A stretch of 64,000 nucleotides of DNA from Raphanus sativus (taxonomy: Eukaryota; Streptophyta; Magnoliopsida; Brassicales; Brassicaceae). Below are positions 36,357 through 50,300 of the stretch, in pieces (position 1 is the first letter of the stretch; the number at the start of each line of letters is the position of its first letter). Below the pieces are notes generated by a model that saw nothing but the letters and a program-made list of their open reading frames with translations, made no database searches and was not told the DNA's origin. Where the stretch lies: assembly GCF_000801105.2 (NCBI RefSeq), contig NC_079512.1:39077848-39141847 (forward strand). The letters are read 5' to 3'. The position numbers and the translations under genes are program-made.

Positions 36357-38733
36357 ATGAAAATGGAATTACTTTCAGCTTTCTTCTTCTTCTTTCTCTG
36401 TTTTGTTCTGCCTTCCTCTGGTTTAAACTCTGATGGACTGCTGCTGATGAACTTTAAGTCCTCTGTTCTCGTTGATCCTCTGTCTCAGTTACAGACATGG
36501 AACTACAACCACGAAACTCCATGTTCTTGGCGAGGAGTCTCTTGTAATAACGACTCCAAAGTCGTCAACTTGTCTCTCCCAAACTCTCAGCTCTTGGGCT
36601 CGATTCATTCTGATCTGGGCTCTCTCCACTCCCTTCAAATCCTCGATCTTTCCAACAACTCCTTCAACGGGCCGTTGCCGGTTTCGTTCTTCAACGGAAC
36701 AGAGCTCCGGTCACTCGATCTCTCCGGTAACATGATCTCCGGCGAAGTCCCTTCCTCGATCGGCGATCTTCACAGCCTTCAGACGCTTAACCTCTCCGAC
36801 AATGCCTTGGCGGGAAAGTTACCCGCTAATCTGGTGACACTTGGAAACTTAACGGCGGTTTCACTGCAGAGCAACTACTTCTCCGGCGAGATTCCCGGCG
36901 GATGGAGAGATGTTCAGTTTCTAGACTTGTCGTCCAATCTGATCAACGGCTCGCTACCGCCGGACTTCGGCGGAGCTAGTCTCCGTTACTTGAACGTCTC
37001 GTTTAACCAAATCTCCGGCAATATACCGCCGGAGATCGGTGATACATTCCCGAGAAACGCCACCGTTGATCTCTCATTCAACAACTTAACCGGTTCAATC
37101 CCGGTTTTCCTTAACCAGAAATCATATTTCTTTACAGGTAACCCGGGTTTATGCGGCGACCCGGCTCCGAACCCGTGTCCGATCTCTTCTTCACCGATGT
37201 CTACACCGGCGATCGCCGCAATACCGAACACAATCAGCTCAAACCCGGTTACTAATCCAACGACGCAACAAACGAACCGGACTCCCCGAACCGGTTTACG
37301 ACCAGGAGTTATAACCGGGATCGTCATAGGTGATATCGCCGGTATCGGAATCCTCGCCGTGATTTTCCTTTACATCTACAGACGCAAGAAGAGCAAGGAC
37401 ATCGCTAACAGCAACAGCAACGACAAGCAGAGAGAAGAAACAACAGACACGATCACGTTATCACCATCTTCATCTTCTTCTTCTTCTTCCTCACCAGACG
37501 AATCAAGAAGATTCACTAAATGGTCGTGTCTACGTAAAGAGCCCGAAACGACGCCGTCCGACGAAGAAGAAAGCCGTTACAATGCAGATCAACGGTCAGG
37601 AGATAGCGAAGGGACGTTAGTGACCGTTGATGGAGAGAAGGAGATGGAGATCGAGACTCTGCTTAAGGCTTCTGCTTATATATTAGGCGCCAAGGGGTCG
37701 AGTATAATGTATAAAGCTGTTCTCGAAGACGGTACGGTTTACGCGGTTCGTCGGCTGGGTGAGACCGGTTTAACTCAGCGCCGGTTTAAGGATTTTGAGT
37801 CGAATATTCGAGCAATTGGGAAGTTGGTTCACCCGAATTTGGTTAGGCTCCGCGGGTTCTATTGGAGTACAGACGAGAAACTGGTCATTTACGATTTTGT
37901 CCCTAACGGCAGCCTCGTAAACCCCCGTTACCGTAAGTTTATAACGTTTTGTCGTTTGCTAAAATACGCTTAAGTTCTATTGTATTGATGATGATACTTG
38001 GGGTGTGTGTTTGAACTTTGAATTTTGAGCAGGCAAAGGAGGTGGGTCTGCTTCGCCGTATCATCTACCGTGGGAAACTCGGCTCAAGATAGCGAAAGGC
38101 ATCGCACGTGGGCTAGCTTATCTCCACGAGAAGAAGCATGTGCATGGGAACTTGAAGCCCAGTAGCATACTTTTGGGCCACGACATGGAGCCTAGAATCG
38201 GTGATTTAGGACTCGAGAGGCTTCTCACTGGTGAAACAAGCTACAGCCGAGCTGGTGGGTCTTCTTCTAGGATATTTGGTAGCAAGCGTTCAAGGGCGTC
38301 TTCAAGGGACTTCTCGTCCATTGGGCCCACGCCAAGCCCGAGTCCTAGCTCGTTGGGCCCGCTGTCGCCTTACTGCGCACCAGAGTCTTTCCGGAGCCTA
38401 AAACCGAGCCCAAAATGGGACGTTTTCGGCTTTGGAATGATCCTGCTAGAGCTTCTCACGGGTAAGATCGTTTCAGGCGAAGAGATTGGGCTTGGAAACG
38501 GGCTGACGGTAGAAGACGGACACCATGCACTGAGGATGGTCGACGTGACGATTCGCGGTGAGCTGCATGGCAAAGAAGACTTTCTCCTCGGTTGTTTGAA
38601 GTTGGGATATAACTGTGCGTCTCCTGTTCCTCAGAAGAGGCCAACCATGAAGGAATCTTTGGCTGTTCTTGAAAGATTCTCTCCTGACTCCTCTGTTGTT
38701 AAGTTTCCGTCGTTTCACTACATGAATCACTAA
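36357..38733 (+). CDS. LRR receptor-like pseudokinase (At4g37250-like)
   Basis: Two exons, 36357-37932 and 38033-38733, encode 758 residues. A signal peptide (about 1-22) is followed by the LRR N-terminal cap with the WNYNHETPCSWRGVSC cysteine pair, about seven LRRs (60-250), a Ser/Thr/Pro-rich linker, one membrane helix at about 316-340 and a stop-transfer RRKK. A serine-rich juxtamembrane part precedes a kinase-like domain (about 430-750). It looks catalytically dead: no GxGxxG loop (ILGAKGSSIMYK), the ATP-anchoring Lys is replaced (YAVRRLG), the HRD loop is HVHGNLKP and DFG reads GDLGLER. Such degeneration is usual in this LRR-III clade, whose members act as receptors or scaffolds through binding partners. 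A long Ser/Pro activation-loop insert (SRASSRDFSS to PSPSPSSLGP) is present. Frame intact. Confidence 0.92.
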
Positions 38734-39730
38734 TTAATGAGATCAATTTGATCTCATTGCTAACTTGTTTCAGTGTAAAAAAACCTTAAAAGTTCTAGTG
38801 TGTTTATCCACAATTCCATTACTCAAACATGAATAATTGAATTAAAATATTGTTCCGTCAATGGAGAGACCAGATTGACCCAGGGCCGGCTCATAAACAT
38901 TTTAGGCCCCTGGGCAAAAATAAATTATATAGCTTTTTGGCAATTTTTCTTTTGAAAATTAGTTAAAATCTAAACTTTAATGTAATTATTTAAGCAATTA
39001 TATTATTTTGTATGAAAATTTTCAAGATAAATTTAGTTTTTAAAATATACATAACTAAATTTAGTTAAAATATATTTATATTTACATTTATTTTTATTAA
39101 AAATTTAAAAAAAATTGTAAAAAAAAAAACTGGATCCTTGGACCCTGGGGCGGTCGCACTCCCCGCCCACCCATCTAAGCCGCCCCTGGATTGACCCTGG
39201 AGGAGGAAGTAAGCTTGTTCCTTTTTTTTTTTTGCTAAAATTTGGTGTAAGCTTGTTCCTTCAGGCCATGATTACTCTTATGGATGTTCAAATATGTTGT
39301 GATTTACATGTTGGCAATGAATAAACAGCTCACGAATGCTTAGTTTCAAATATGTCGTCATTTACATCAATGTTTCTTCTCTTGTTTTTTCACCCTTTCT
39401 AACATCTTTGTCTTGGCTATATCTAATCTGTTAACTGAACACACTGTACACTGGTACATTTTTGTCCTAGAGAAACAATGCTGTTGAGAAATATATCTTT
39501 TTTAAAAAGAAAATATATCATTTTATTATATTTCTCTTAATACATAATCAAATAAAAGCAAATATTCTTTGAATGATATTATATTTTGACCAAACATAGA
39601 GATGTATACAGATCAAATCCCTATGGTGGTCAATTTTTTTTGAAATTCTCTACATACAAACAATAATATGAGACTAAATTCAGTTTATAAAACAATCCAA
39701 TTCTGATTATTGAGTTTGTTTTTGCTAACT
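38734..39730. other. Spacer between the LRR kinase and the cysteine protease
   Basis: No gene. Most of it is the hAT-type element at 38881-39188. A 15-base word gtaagcttgttcctt occurs at 39208-39222 and again at 39247-39261. A break in Arabidopsis gene order falls in this interval. Confidence 0.65.
38881..39188. mobile_element. Non-autonomous hAT-type element, 308 bp, with 8-bp target duplication
   Basis: The element starts cagggccggctca and ends with the inverted taagccgcccctg (11 of 13 positions match). It is flanked by identical 8-base direct repeats gattgacc at 38873-38880 and 39189-39196. An 8-bp duplication and CAGGG-type ends are diagnostic of hAT transposons. The interior is AT-rich and noncoding, with a GC-rich subterminal block on the right, so it depends on a transposase supplied elsewhere. 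The perfect duplication suggests a fairly recent insertion. Confidence 0.9.
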
Positions 39731-41456
<1,726 letters not shown>

Positions 41457-41533
41457 CTTGTATGTTTGTTTTGTTGGGTTTCTAGTTTTGATAGTTGGTA
41501 TGGCTTGATTTTTGGTGGGATAAGATGTGGAAC

Positions 41534-41541
41534 TATTTATA
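41534..41541 (-). promoter_or_regulatory. TATA box of the cysteine protease
   Basis: TATAAATA on the minus strand, 78 bases upstream of the protease ATG at 41456; good spacing for a short leader. Confidence 0.65.
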
Positions 41542-43764
41542 ACAAAAGTTTGGGTATTTTAATATTTCAAGTTGGTAAACTTTTCTGTTATGATAAAAGA
41601 TAATAATGGGCATGCGAGATAGTGGACGTTTCAAATGGATTTTTTTTTTCGGCCGAAATATGATGAATGAAATTAATTAAAACAAAATATCTTCAATTTC
41701 CCACTCAAAAACATTATGTGTGTAATAATAGACCGCGAGATATTTATCTTTGATTTTTAAAATAATAATTTTATTAACTGCAGACATAATAAATTTATTC
41801 AGATCGAATAGAAAATATACAATTCACTGATCCAAAAAATATAAAATAGTTTTACTCAAATACAACTTTTTTTTTGAGTATCGTACTATGCTTAAATACA
41901 GCATTGTAGTATCGTACTATGCTTAAATACAATTCAAACTCAAAGATTTACCGGGTTCAAACCATTCGTCTGTAATTTCTCTTTGCTTTTCGAGATGGGT
42001 GTCGCATAAATATATCCAAAAAGTGTCATGGCTTACGACTCATGTAGTTATTGTCGTTCAGATATATTGAATTCACAGTTACAAAAAAAAAAGATATATT
42101 GAATTCTATATATCAGCGAGTGTGTCATACTGATACATATATTTTCAAGCGGTTAGAACCATCTTGTAAGCCGTTTATTTTTGACTGTATAACGTCATTA
42201 GTTTTTTTGGCTACCAACCACATATCACCAGAGTCGCAAATAGTGACCTTTTCAGTTCCAAACACAAGGGAACATGAATACCAATAAATCTTTCAGTAAT
42301 TCGAAGCAGTGTGATGTCACTTGAGGATCAACTTTTTACAAAATAGCTGCATCGATCTTTTTTAATTTCTTTATGTCGAATCTAATTGGATTAATAGTTA
42401 GATATGTATTCAGTAAGTTGTAAACTTAAATCTACAGACATGCATTGTGACAATTATGGTGTGAGAGCCGTATAAATAGGCATGGATGTCTGTGAATATC
42501 TGAATCTACGTTAAATCAATTTCCAATAATCAATATATATGGGACGAACAAAGTTAGAAAACAGTGAATATGAGGTAGAGTTGCAACTTGCAAGTTGCAA
42601 CTACCTAGAAAAGGTTTAAATAAGGTATGGGAAAACCTATCGAGAAAATTTGCTTAATATATATAGAAACAACATGATCACTTTTAGAAATAGCATTTTT
42701 ATACATTCCATGTATAGACTACTAGAAGCTATACTTCTATCTTTCTCTTCAGTAGAAAATAATCTATTTTTATCAAAACCGGAAAAATATTGTATGAGGA
42801 AATTATTTCTCTATTTACATTATGGTTCAAAAGTGTAGTCTGATTTTTATAGTTGGTGACGTCTGTTAAGTGTGCTCACATTTGATACTTGATGATATAA
42901 TATATCTATAGAGCTCTCTGTATGTATTTTCAATAGATATATTAACAAAAAGTTGAAGATTCCTATAGAAGAATCTTGAATGAATGGGTGGACGTGATGT
43001 TCCTATTTCACGGCAGATCCTCTTGTCACGAGGCGGTGCGCCATCCTGACCGTTGCATTTGACCCTTTCTCATAGGAGTATGTTTTATGTAAACATTTTC
43101 TCTACAAGAAAAATGGTGATTGGAGGAAATGGGAGGCAAAGAGGTGTCTTTAACCAAGTTTCAACCCGAAGTGGTGGCTTTTGATAAGGTTTAAGAAACA
43201 CAAGTGCGAAGTGCCTCGCTCGAATTTCTGACATGGTACAACTAAAGGCGACCGTTTCTGTTTTATAATTCTATTTGGTTTTGATATCATTTTGTATGGG
43301 CAGCTAAGCTACGAAGCATGGGAGTTTCACCGACTGTTTGGTTTTCATTTAAGAAAATGAACAAAAGAAAAGAATGTTAAAATCGCATAAATATAAAGTT
43401 TGATTTAGTTAAAAATATAAATATAAATATAAATACAAATAGGATATTTTTGGTTAATTTCACTTCTTTACGGTTTGATTAAGTAGTTAAGCCAAAATTC
43501 ATATTAGATGTGTTTGGTTTACTCTAGTCACCTGCTTAAATTTTGGTTCACTAATGAATTTAGTTAACATCATGTGTTCCTCTCTAAAATTAAAAAAAAA
43601 ATTAAAGAAGCGAAGCAAAAAATCATCTAAAAAACTTTTTTATTGTTACAGTCAAAAATACATCTAAAAACCTAATCCAAAGAGATAGATGTTGATAACG
43701 TAATAAAAAATCCTAATTTGATCCTGTTTATAGAGGTCAAAGTACATACCTATTACCTATAGGC

Positions 43765-43930
43765 CAGAGGCGGACCTATTTGATGTAAAGGTGGGTCAAG
43801 TGACACACCATAAATTTGATTTTCTCTTTGTAGTATAGGTGTTTTGGATATTGAACCTGTTTATCTTTATATTTTGAGTCTTATATTTTTACACCTATTT
43901 TTTATGTTTGATCCTCTAGGTCCGCCACTG
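43765..43930. mobile_element. Mini hAT-type element, 166 bp, with 8-bp target duplication
   Basis: It starts cagaggcggaccta and ends with taggtccgccactg, an inverted match at 13 of 14 positions. Identical 8-base repeats ctataggc flank it at 43757-43764 and 43931-43938. hAT-type by duplication length and CAG-GGCGG ends; distinct in sequence from the element at 38881. No coding capacity. Confidence 0.88.
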
Positions 43931-44134
43931 CTATAGGCTATGAGCGCAAGTGTACTAAGAAAAAAATCTAATAAAGTGGGGGTAGGGGGAGTGGTTAAAG
44001 AAGACATGTGCTATTCTGACAAAACCGCCCAATCCTCCATTATTTCAGTTATGGAATCTGTTTGCAGTCTTTGTCTCAACTTTCAGTTCTCTTATTAATT
44101 TCACAAAAAAAAAAGAGATTCTGTTTTGTATTTA

Positions 44135-44332
44135 GGGCATCTCCAACCCCATTCCATATTTTACTCCAAAATTGAGAAAAGAGTTGGAAATAGAGTGATG
44201 ACCAAAAAATAAAAGCATTACTCCATTTATAGAATAATGCTTTTATTTTTTGATCATCCCTCCATTTTCCACTCAATTTTTAACTTCATTCTCAATTTTG
44301 AAGTAAATTATAGAGTAATGTTGGAGATGCTC
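44135..44332. mobile_element. Tourist-like MITE, 198 bp, with TTA duplication
   Basis: Ends gggcatctccaac and gttggagatgctc are inverted repeats with one mismatch, flanked by TTA at 44132-44134 and 44333-44335. The whole element folds into a near-complete hairpin (aaaataaaagcattactcca against the copy near 44225-44255). It belongs to the PIF/Harbinger group and is noncoding. Confidence 0.85.
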
Positions 44333-44959
44333 TTACTTTCTTCACAATTCCTTTCTCCGAAGGTATCTTTTCCAATGTCTCCATCTCCAACACTTTTAAA
44401 AATATGTATATACGTACATTATTTCCTTGTGAACAGTAAAAAGTAATTAATTTCTATGAAACGAACTTGTAAAGAGTGAATGGATTTATAGAAGAAACAT
44501 AAGATAAATCAGAGGCTTCGAATTAATGGGAGTGATAAAACAGAAATGGATCGAGAGATATGCTTGCAAATTAAAAAACTATACAACCCAAAGTTTTTTT
44601 GTTTCTTAAAGCCTTTTGTTGTCACTTCAAGAACATTGAAACAAGCAATCCTTTGTTACTAAAATACAGATAAGTTCTTATAAGACCCGAAAAGAAAAGA
44701 TAATGAAAATAAACGAATGATCATCATTCATTCCCCGAAAAACCCGTATACCCTTTTGTTGTGGGAGCTCCATCATCATAAATCTGATAATTCCTGCTTC
44801 TTGATTCTTCTCCGTTGATTCTTAATATTTGCGGTATCTGGAGGAGAATAAGATGATCTCTTCTGACGTTTCTCTAAAAAAAAAACACTTTGGCAAACAA
44901 ATGAATGATAATAAAATAGTAGAAAGGATCTTCTTCTTGTCAATCATCTCTATTCTTCC

Positions 44960-46798
44960 TCAGTTTCTTTCTTGGTGATGTTTAGTGGAAGAAGAAACTT
45001 GTGTTGTCGTATCGGTTGGTTTAGGTTCGTGTTTATTTCTCTTGCTTCTGCGTTTCGGTTTCCGGACTTTGCTAGAACGTTGTTGTTGCTGCTGCTGGTG
45101 CTTTGGTATCACCACCACATTGTCGCCTTGTGATAATGGCATTTGATCTTTCTTTTTAGTAGGTGGCTCGGGAGGAACATCTGGCCATGGAGTGCGTTTA
45201 GCCGCCACTGTGATTTCTAACGGAGGATCAATTATCCATCTGCACTCATTGAACCAAACCTCAAAATGATTAAAACAACATGATGATAGCAAAGACAATC
45301 TTCTCATAAACACACACAAAACCTTTTAGTATCTAGACTGTCCTGACTTAACAAACAACACTATTATATTACACACACATTCAATGTAAGATCTAAAGAT
45401 TTTTCAAGAATCACTATTAACATAAGAGGCATTACCCGGGAGGGAACTTGCTATCAGCGCGTGCTTCAACGCGAAGCCACCAGAGCAGAACCTGTCTTCC
45501 ACAGCTTCCAAGAGGCTCCACCATGGAAGGATCGTTCAACAGAGACAAAGGACTCTCCACACCATCGTTCTCATTCAACAAACCAAACTCCTTAACCCAC
45601 TCCGGCTTACTCTCAGCGTCATCCCAAAGCATCCTCGAGTTCAACACAAACCCACACCACTCCAGCTTCTGCGGCAAAACCGCAGCCACATCGTCTATGT
45701 AAACCGCACTCTTCCCCGCGTAAGGCAACGTGTTGAAAACATGCCAACCAATCAACTTATCCGTCGTCGCGTTACACGCGGGACCTTGAACTGGCAACGA
45801 AGAAGACCTCTCTTCCTCTCCCTCCGCCTCCTCCACCTTTCTTCTCTTATCCATCGACATCATAACCATCTCTTCAGCATTACCGGAATGCGCTAAGATC
45901 CCAACGGAAGAGCACCAAACCACTTAACATTCTGAATCTCATCGAAAAACTCCATACTATGCATGTTACTATCATCCGCAAACATCACTACCCCATCAAG
46001 CTTCTCCTCCTTCACAACTCTGTTCCCATCAAACATATAATTATTATAGATTAAATATAATAATCCCGTAACCAATTGATTTTAATACCTCAAAGCTTGA
46101 AGTCGCATCAAGACCTCAAGTTTAGCACGATCATCCCAAGTATTAGGCATCCTCTGATCAAACCCCACGTGAATCGTCCTCACACCTGACTTGGCGATAA
46201 TCGAAGCCGTCTCGTTACTCACACCACCAGCTTCCACAACGATCCAAACGACGTCGTATGGCACAAGCATCAGCGAATGCATCACCCCCGTCAGATGCAG
46301 CTTCTGGAAAGTCCTGACGTAAGTCGGCGTCACGGCGATCACCGTCCTCTTCGCGCCGCTGCTACTTCCGAACACAGCCTTCTGCTCCTTCTGCACCCTC
46401 TCGATGATCCGATGCGCCTTCATCACCTCCACCGGATCCGGATGCGGCCATGGCCTGATTAAGATCCCGTGTCTCCCCACCACCACGCGCGAGCTCGAGC
46501 TCTTCACCTCCGTCGCAGTCGCCGTGGAGTTAGATCGTGGCGGTGGCAAGTCGGGGCGGAAGGGAGGAGAGGAGAAGAGGTTGTTATTGGAGGGAGTGGA
46601 GATGAGGAAGAAGAAGACTAATCTGGAGAATCTGAAGCCGAGGAGTAAGCTAATCAAGCAGCAGAGGCAGTGGAGGATGAGCCAGAAGACGGCGAGGAGT
46701 GACTTCCCGGAGGCGTCTACGGAGGAATCTAACGGAGATCTGAAGCTGTTGTTGTTGCGGCGGTTTAAGTAGCTCTGATGCAGAGCGGAGAGCTTCAT
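44960..46798 (-). CDS. IRX14: IRX14-type GT43 xylosyltransferase with an apparent frameshift
   Basis: Minus-strand exons 46089-46798, 45436-46019 and 44960-45239 match the three-exon IRX14 layout. The protein is a type II Golgi protein: short cytosolic N-terminus, one membrane helix (about residues 33-70, LLAVFWLILHCLCCLISLLL) and a luminal GT43 domain with an Asp-Asp motif in VMFADDSNMHSMEFF. It helps elongate the xylan backbone together with IRX9 and IRX10. The C-terminus is lysine-rich with a short polyQ (KHQQQQQQRSSK). Within exon 2, near 45906-45912, one base is missing relative to the family: the frame reads GALPLGS and stops at 45893, while the next frame continues VGILAHSGNAEEMV to the normal end. 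Unrepaired product about 278 residues, family length about 524. Sequencing error or recent inactivation cannot be told apart here. Confidence 0.88.
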
Positions 46799-47346
46799 CG
46801 TCGTTGACTTCCTTCTTTCTACTTCGACTTTAGCTTTAGCTTCTTCTTATGAAAAGATCTAGTTAAGATTACTTGAAGGTCACGACTTTGAGAATCAGTT
46901 CGATTATCGCTTTCTTTGCTCCCCCACCATCTCTCATTACGCTTCGATGCAACGCCATCGAAGAAACAACTCTATGGAAAAAGCAGAGGTAAACGACAAC
47001 GTTCGACACGTGTCGTGTTCCTACTGGGTGGTTAAAACTTTCATTTCTCCGTCTAATTGAGTAAAATTAGGGTCTGTTTATGATTTTTCTGGTTTTAAAA
47101 CACTATTAAATGCCTGCTTTTAATGACCCATTAAAAAGTGATTACTGAGGAATATATACGAATTTGGTAAAAATTTAATCAAATGATTGATTACGGTTTT
47201 TGATGGGCCGTTGGGAAAGGCCCATGATAATGACATACGAACCATGTTTGGTGGGGGAAAACAAGAGTCAGTCAGTTGCACACAAGTTTGGAAATTGATC
47301 TCGGTTTGTTTGAGTGTGTGTTAAGGCATGAATATACCGGTTTGGT

Positions 47347-47377
<31 letters not shown>
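47347..47377. repeat. Poly(G) homopolymer, 31 bases
   Basis: Thirty-one consecutive G in AT-rich sequence about 550 bases upstream of the IRX14 start. The exact length is doubtful because such runs are hard to sequence. Confidence 0.9.
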
Positions 47378-47378
<1 letters not shown>

Positions 47379-50300
47379 TGGATTGATATCTCTTCGTTTT
47401 CACTTGCACACAAAGCATAAACATGACAACTCTGGGTCACCGTTGCTCCTCTACTCTCTAGGCTTGGTTTGGATTAGGTAGACGACATGTTAATAAGAGT
47501 AAATTTTTAATTTCTTTTCTTTAAATAACGACTACAGTTGATCCCGTTTTGAATTCGGATAATAATACAATAGCAACGGTAATACAGAGTATTAAAGCTA
47601 AGTGCCGTGCTACTGCTACTCATTTAAAAAATATATTATATATATAATTCTAGTCATAATATGCTAAATCTGTAACTAAAACACATCCTTTAATTTGACT
47701 GGGCCAGATTTGTTATCGAAAGATATGATTACAGTAGAGAAAATATGATCCATGGTGGGCCTACTAACATTCTCAGGTTGTTCATATTGGACCAACATGT
47801 ATAATATATTTATCCAAGACTATAGAGCTGGCTAAATAATGTTGATATATGCAAATATTTTCAACTCATATAAATATGAATACTTTCTATTGATCCATGA
47901 TAGGCCTATTAACTTTTCCATTTGTTGTTATTGGCCCAGCATGTATAATAGATTTGCCTAAGATTGCAGAGTTAGTTAATAATAATCTATAACATTATTG
48001 ATTTTGATCAGAAAAAGAAAATCTATAACACTATTGATATTATTATTACTTTTTGGTCTAAAGTATTGATGTTTTCTAGCAATAAAACTGATTTGTTATG
48101 CAGTTTTATGAAACACTCCACATTTAAGTTTCAGATATATTATCGATTAAGAACGTTGAGTTTATAAAAACCAGACTAAAGTTAACTCGAACTTTTTCAA
48201 AAATGCAAAAACTTGCGGGATCAAAATATGATCTTTTGGGATTCGTTAAAGACTACGTTGGACAATCCATCAGAGACTGCGCCAAGACTTGGTGATGAAA
48301 ATCAAATAAGATCGAATAAATTAAATTAAGACAAAAACGTCGTATCAGAAAAATGAAATATCACTTTTATGACGATATGGAAGTTGATATGATCTTGAAA
48401 ATTATGGAATTTGCAATATTTTGAAATATTTTTTAATAGATTTATGGAAAGAGGCGGATGCTCTAATCCAACTAAGTTAATGTAATTGATTTATACTATA
48501 TATGAGAAGAGCTCGTGTGTCTCCTCTTTCCTTATCCAAAAAAATCTAACTTGGTTTGTAAGCTTTGGTTGTGTGAGAGAGAAATTCAATATTTTTGTTT
48601 TAAGATTATAGTGAATTCCTTTCTAATTTAGGCTCCAAAAACTTAAACATTCTAGATAAATTTTGGGTAAATAATTTCTTGTGTCAATCTTCTATTTTTC
48701 CGTGTTTTTCTTCTGTTATTCGTTATTCTATAAATTTTCATACCTTTTAATTTATATCGACGAGTGTATCAGAGAATGTGTGTGGTATCAACTATCAAAG
48801 TTTGTGTGCCTTTGGCTTCTTGATACCAGATCAAGACTGTTTTTCGCCATCGTAAAGTTGTTATTACTTCAACAAAGGATAATTTTACCATATGTTTAAG
48901 AAGGGACATAAAGATAAACTTGTTTTAAAAATCAAGTTAGAGATGGTATTGTGTTTTTATATTCATAGAAATACGATGCAGGTGTATAAACAAGTCAATA
49001 ATTGAATTTCAATAATGCAGTTACGTTGTCGCATGTAATAAGTCAAGTAGTGAAGCGCCGAATAACCAGATTTTGGATAATATAAATGTACTTTACCTAC
49101 GATTTTGACAAATGCAGCTACATCTCCCTCGGCACTAGCTCACGAGTCTTATTAATTTTCACATGTGTCCTTTGACCTTCGAGGCAAAATTATTACAGTT
49201 ACAAATCCTGAAAGAACGGACTGTACATAAATCGGCTTTTTGTTTCTACATTGATTACATCATTACAATTTTTTTGACTGAATACACCATTGCAAAATTA
49301 CTCTCTATAGTACTATGAGTTATAACTAAAAATGCAAACTAATTAACAATGATAACGATCATTGTAGAGACACCCCTAGAAGCAGTGTATGGAATTGTAA
49401 GATTTCACTTTTTCTACGCAATAACGTATATTGCGATCGACGCATATCTACATAATAAAACTGATCGCATTTAAATATATTTTCAAACCACATAAATGCA
49501 TTTGCCTTGACTGGAATACTTGCAAGCTTTTGGGGTCATAACATCACGTTTCGTAAAATAAATTATCACTATAATCATTATGTTCATCTAGAAAACCGTG
49601 AAAAATTCGTCAAAAAAAAATCAGAGGCAATTTTTTTTTTTTTTTTTTTTGTAACAATCCGAGGCAAATTGCTTAACCATACATGTGTATGTGTAGGCAT
49701 ACGCTTATTCCATATATAAAATGAACCCCAATCGAGAGAAAAGACGCAAGTGTCCTTTTAACTTTCTAAATACATTGTTGTGAATTTATGGATCCGCTGT
49801 CTACGTCTATAATGAAATATCATGGTTTAATACGACGAATTGTGAAAGATCAATAGTACGGTAAACTATATATGTTTGTGGTCTATCAATAGTTTGCTTC
49901 TGTTGTATATGCCCTCTCAAAAAATTACATAAAGTTCTGAATTTTGGATAACGAGCATGTTCATGAACCAACCAATTCACAGCTAATCCCCACTGCATTA
50001 TTATTATAAGAAATACGCTTGATTCTGGCAAGAATTATGATATGAAAGCAAATGTTGACTATTCACTAGCATCCAAACTAAAAGAAAATGATAATATGAT
50101 GTCGATATAGTTAATTATAAAAGAAGAAAATATATAGTAAACTATAGAAATGTCATAATCTTAGTAAATGTTGTAGATGAAGACATTAGAATTTTAGCTT
50201 AACAAGGATATACAGGTTAAATCCGGATGACTTTGAGCAGTTAAAGGCAATTGTCAAGCATGGACTTTAGCTATACTATTATTCTATTAAGTAAAAAAAA

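Larger units (their letters stand above)
41542..44959. other. Intergenic spacer between the protease and IRX14
   Basis: No coding region is supported; frames at 42051-42287 and 42650-42838 lack motifs. It holds a 30-base-period direct repeat (gtatcgtactatgcttaaat and on, at 41878-41900 and 41908-41930), a mini hAT element at 43765-43930 and a Tourist-like MITE at 44135-44332. Confidence 0.65.
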
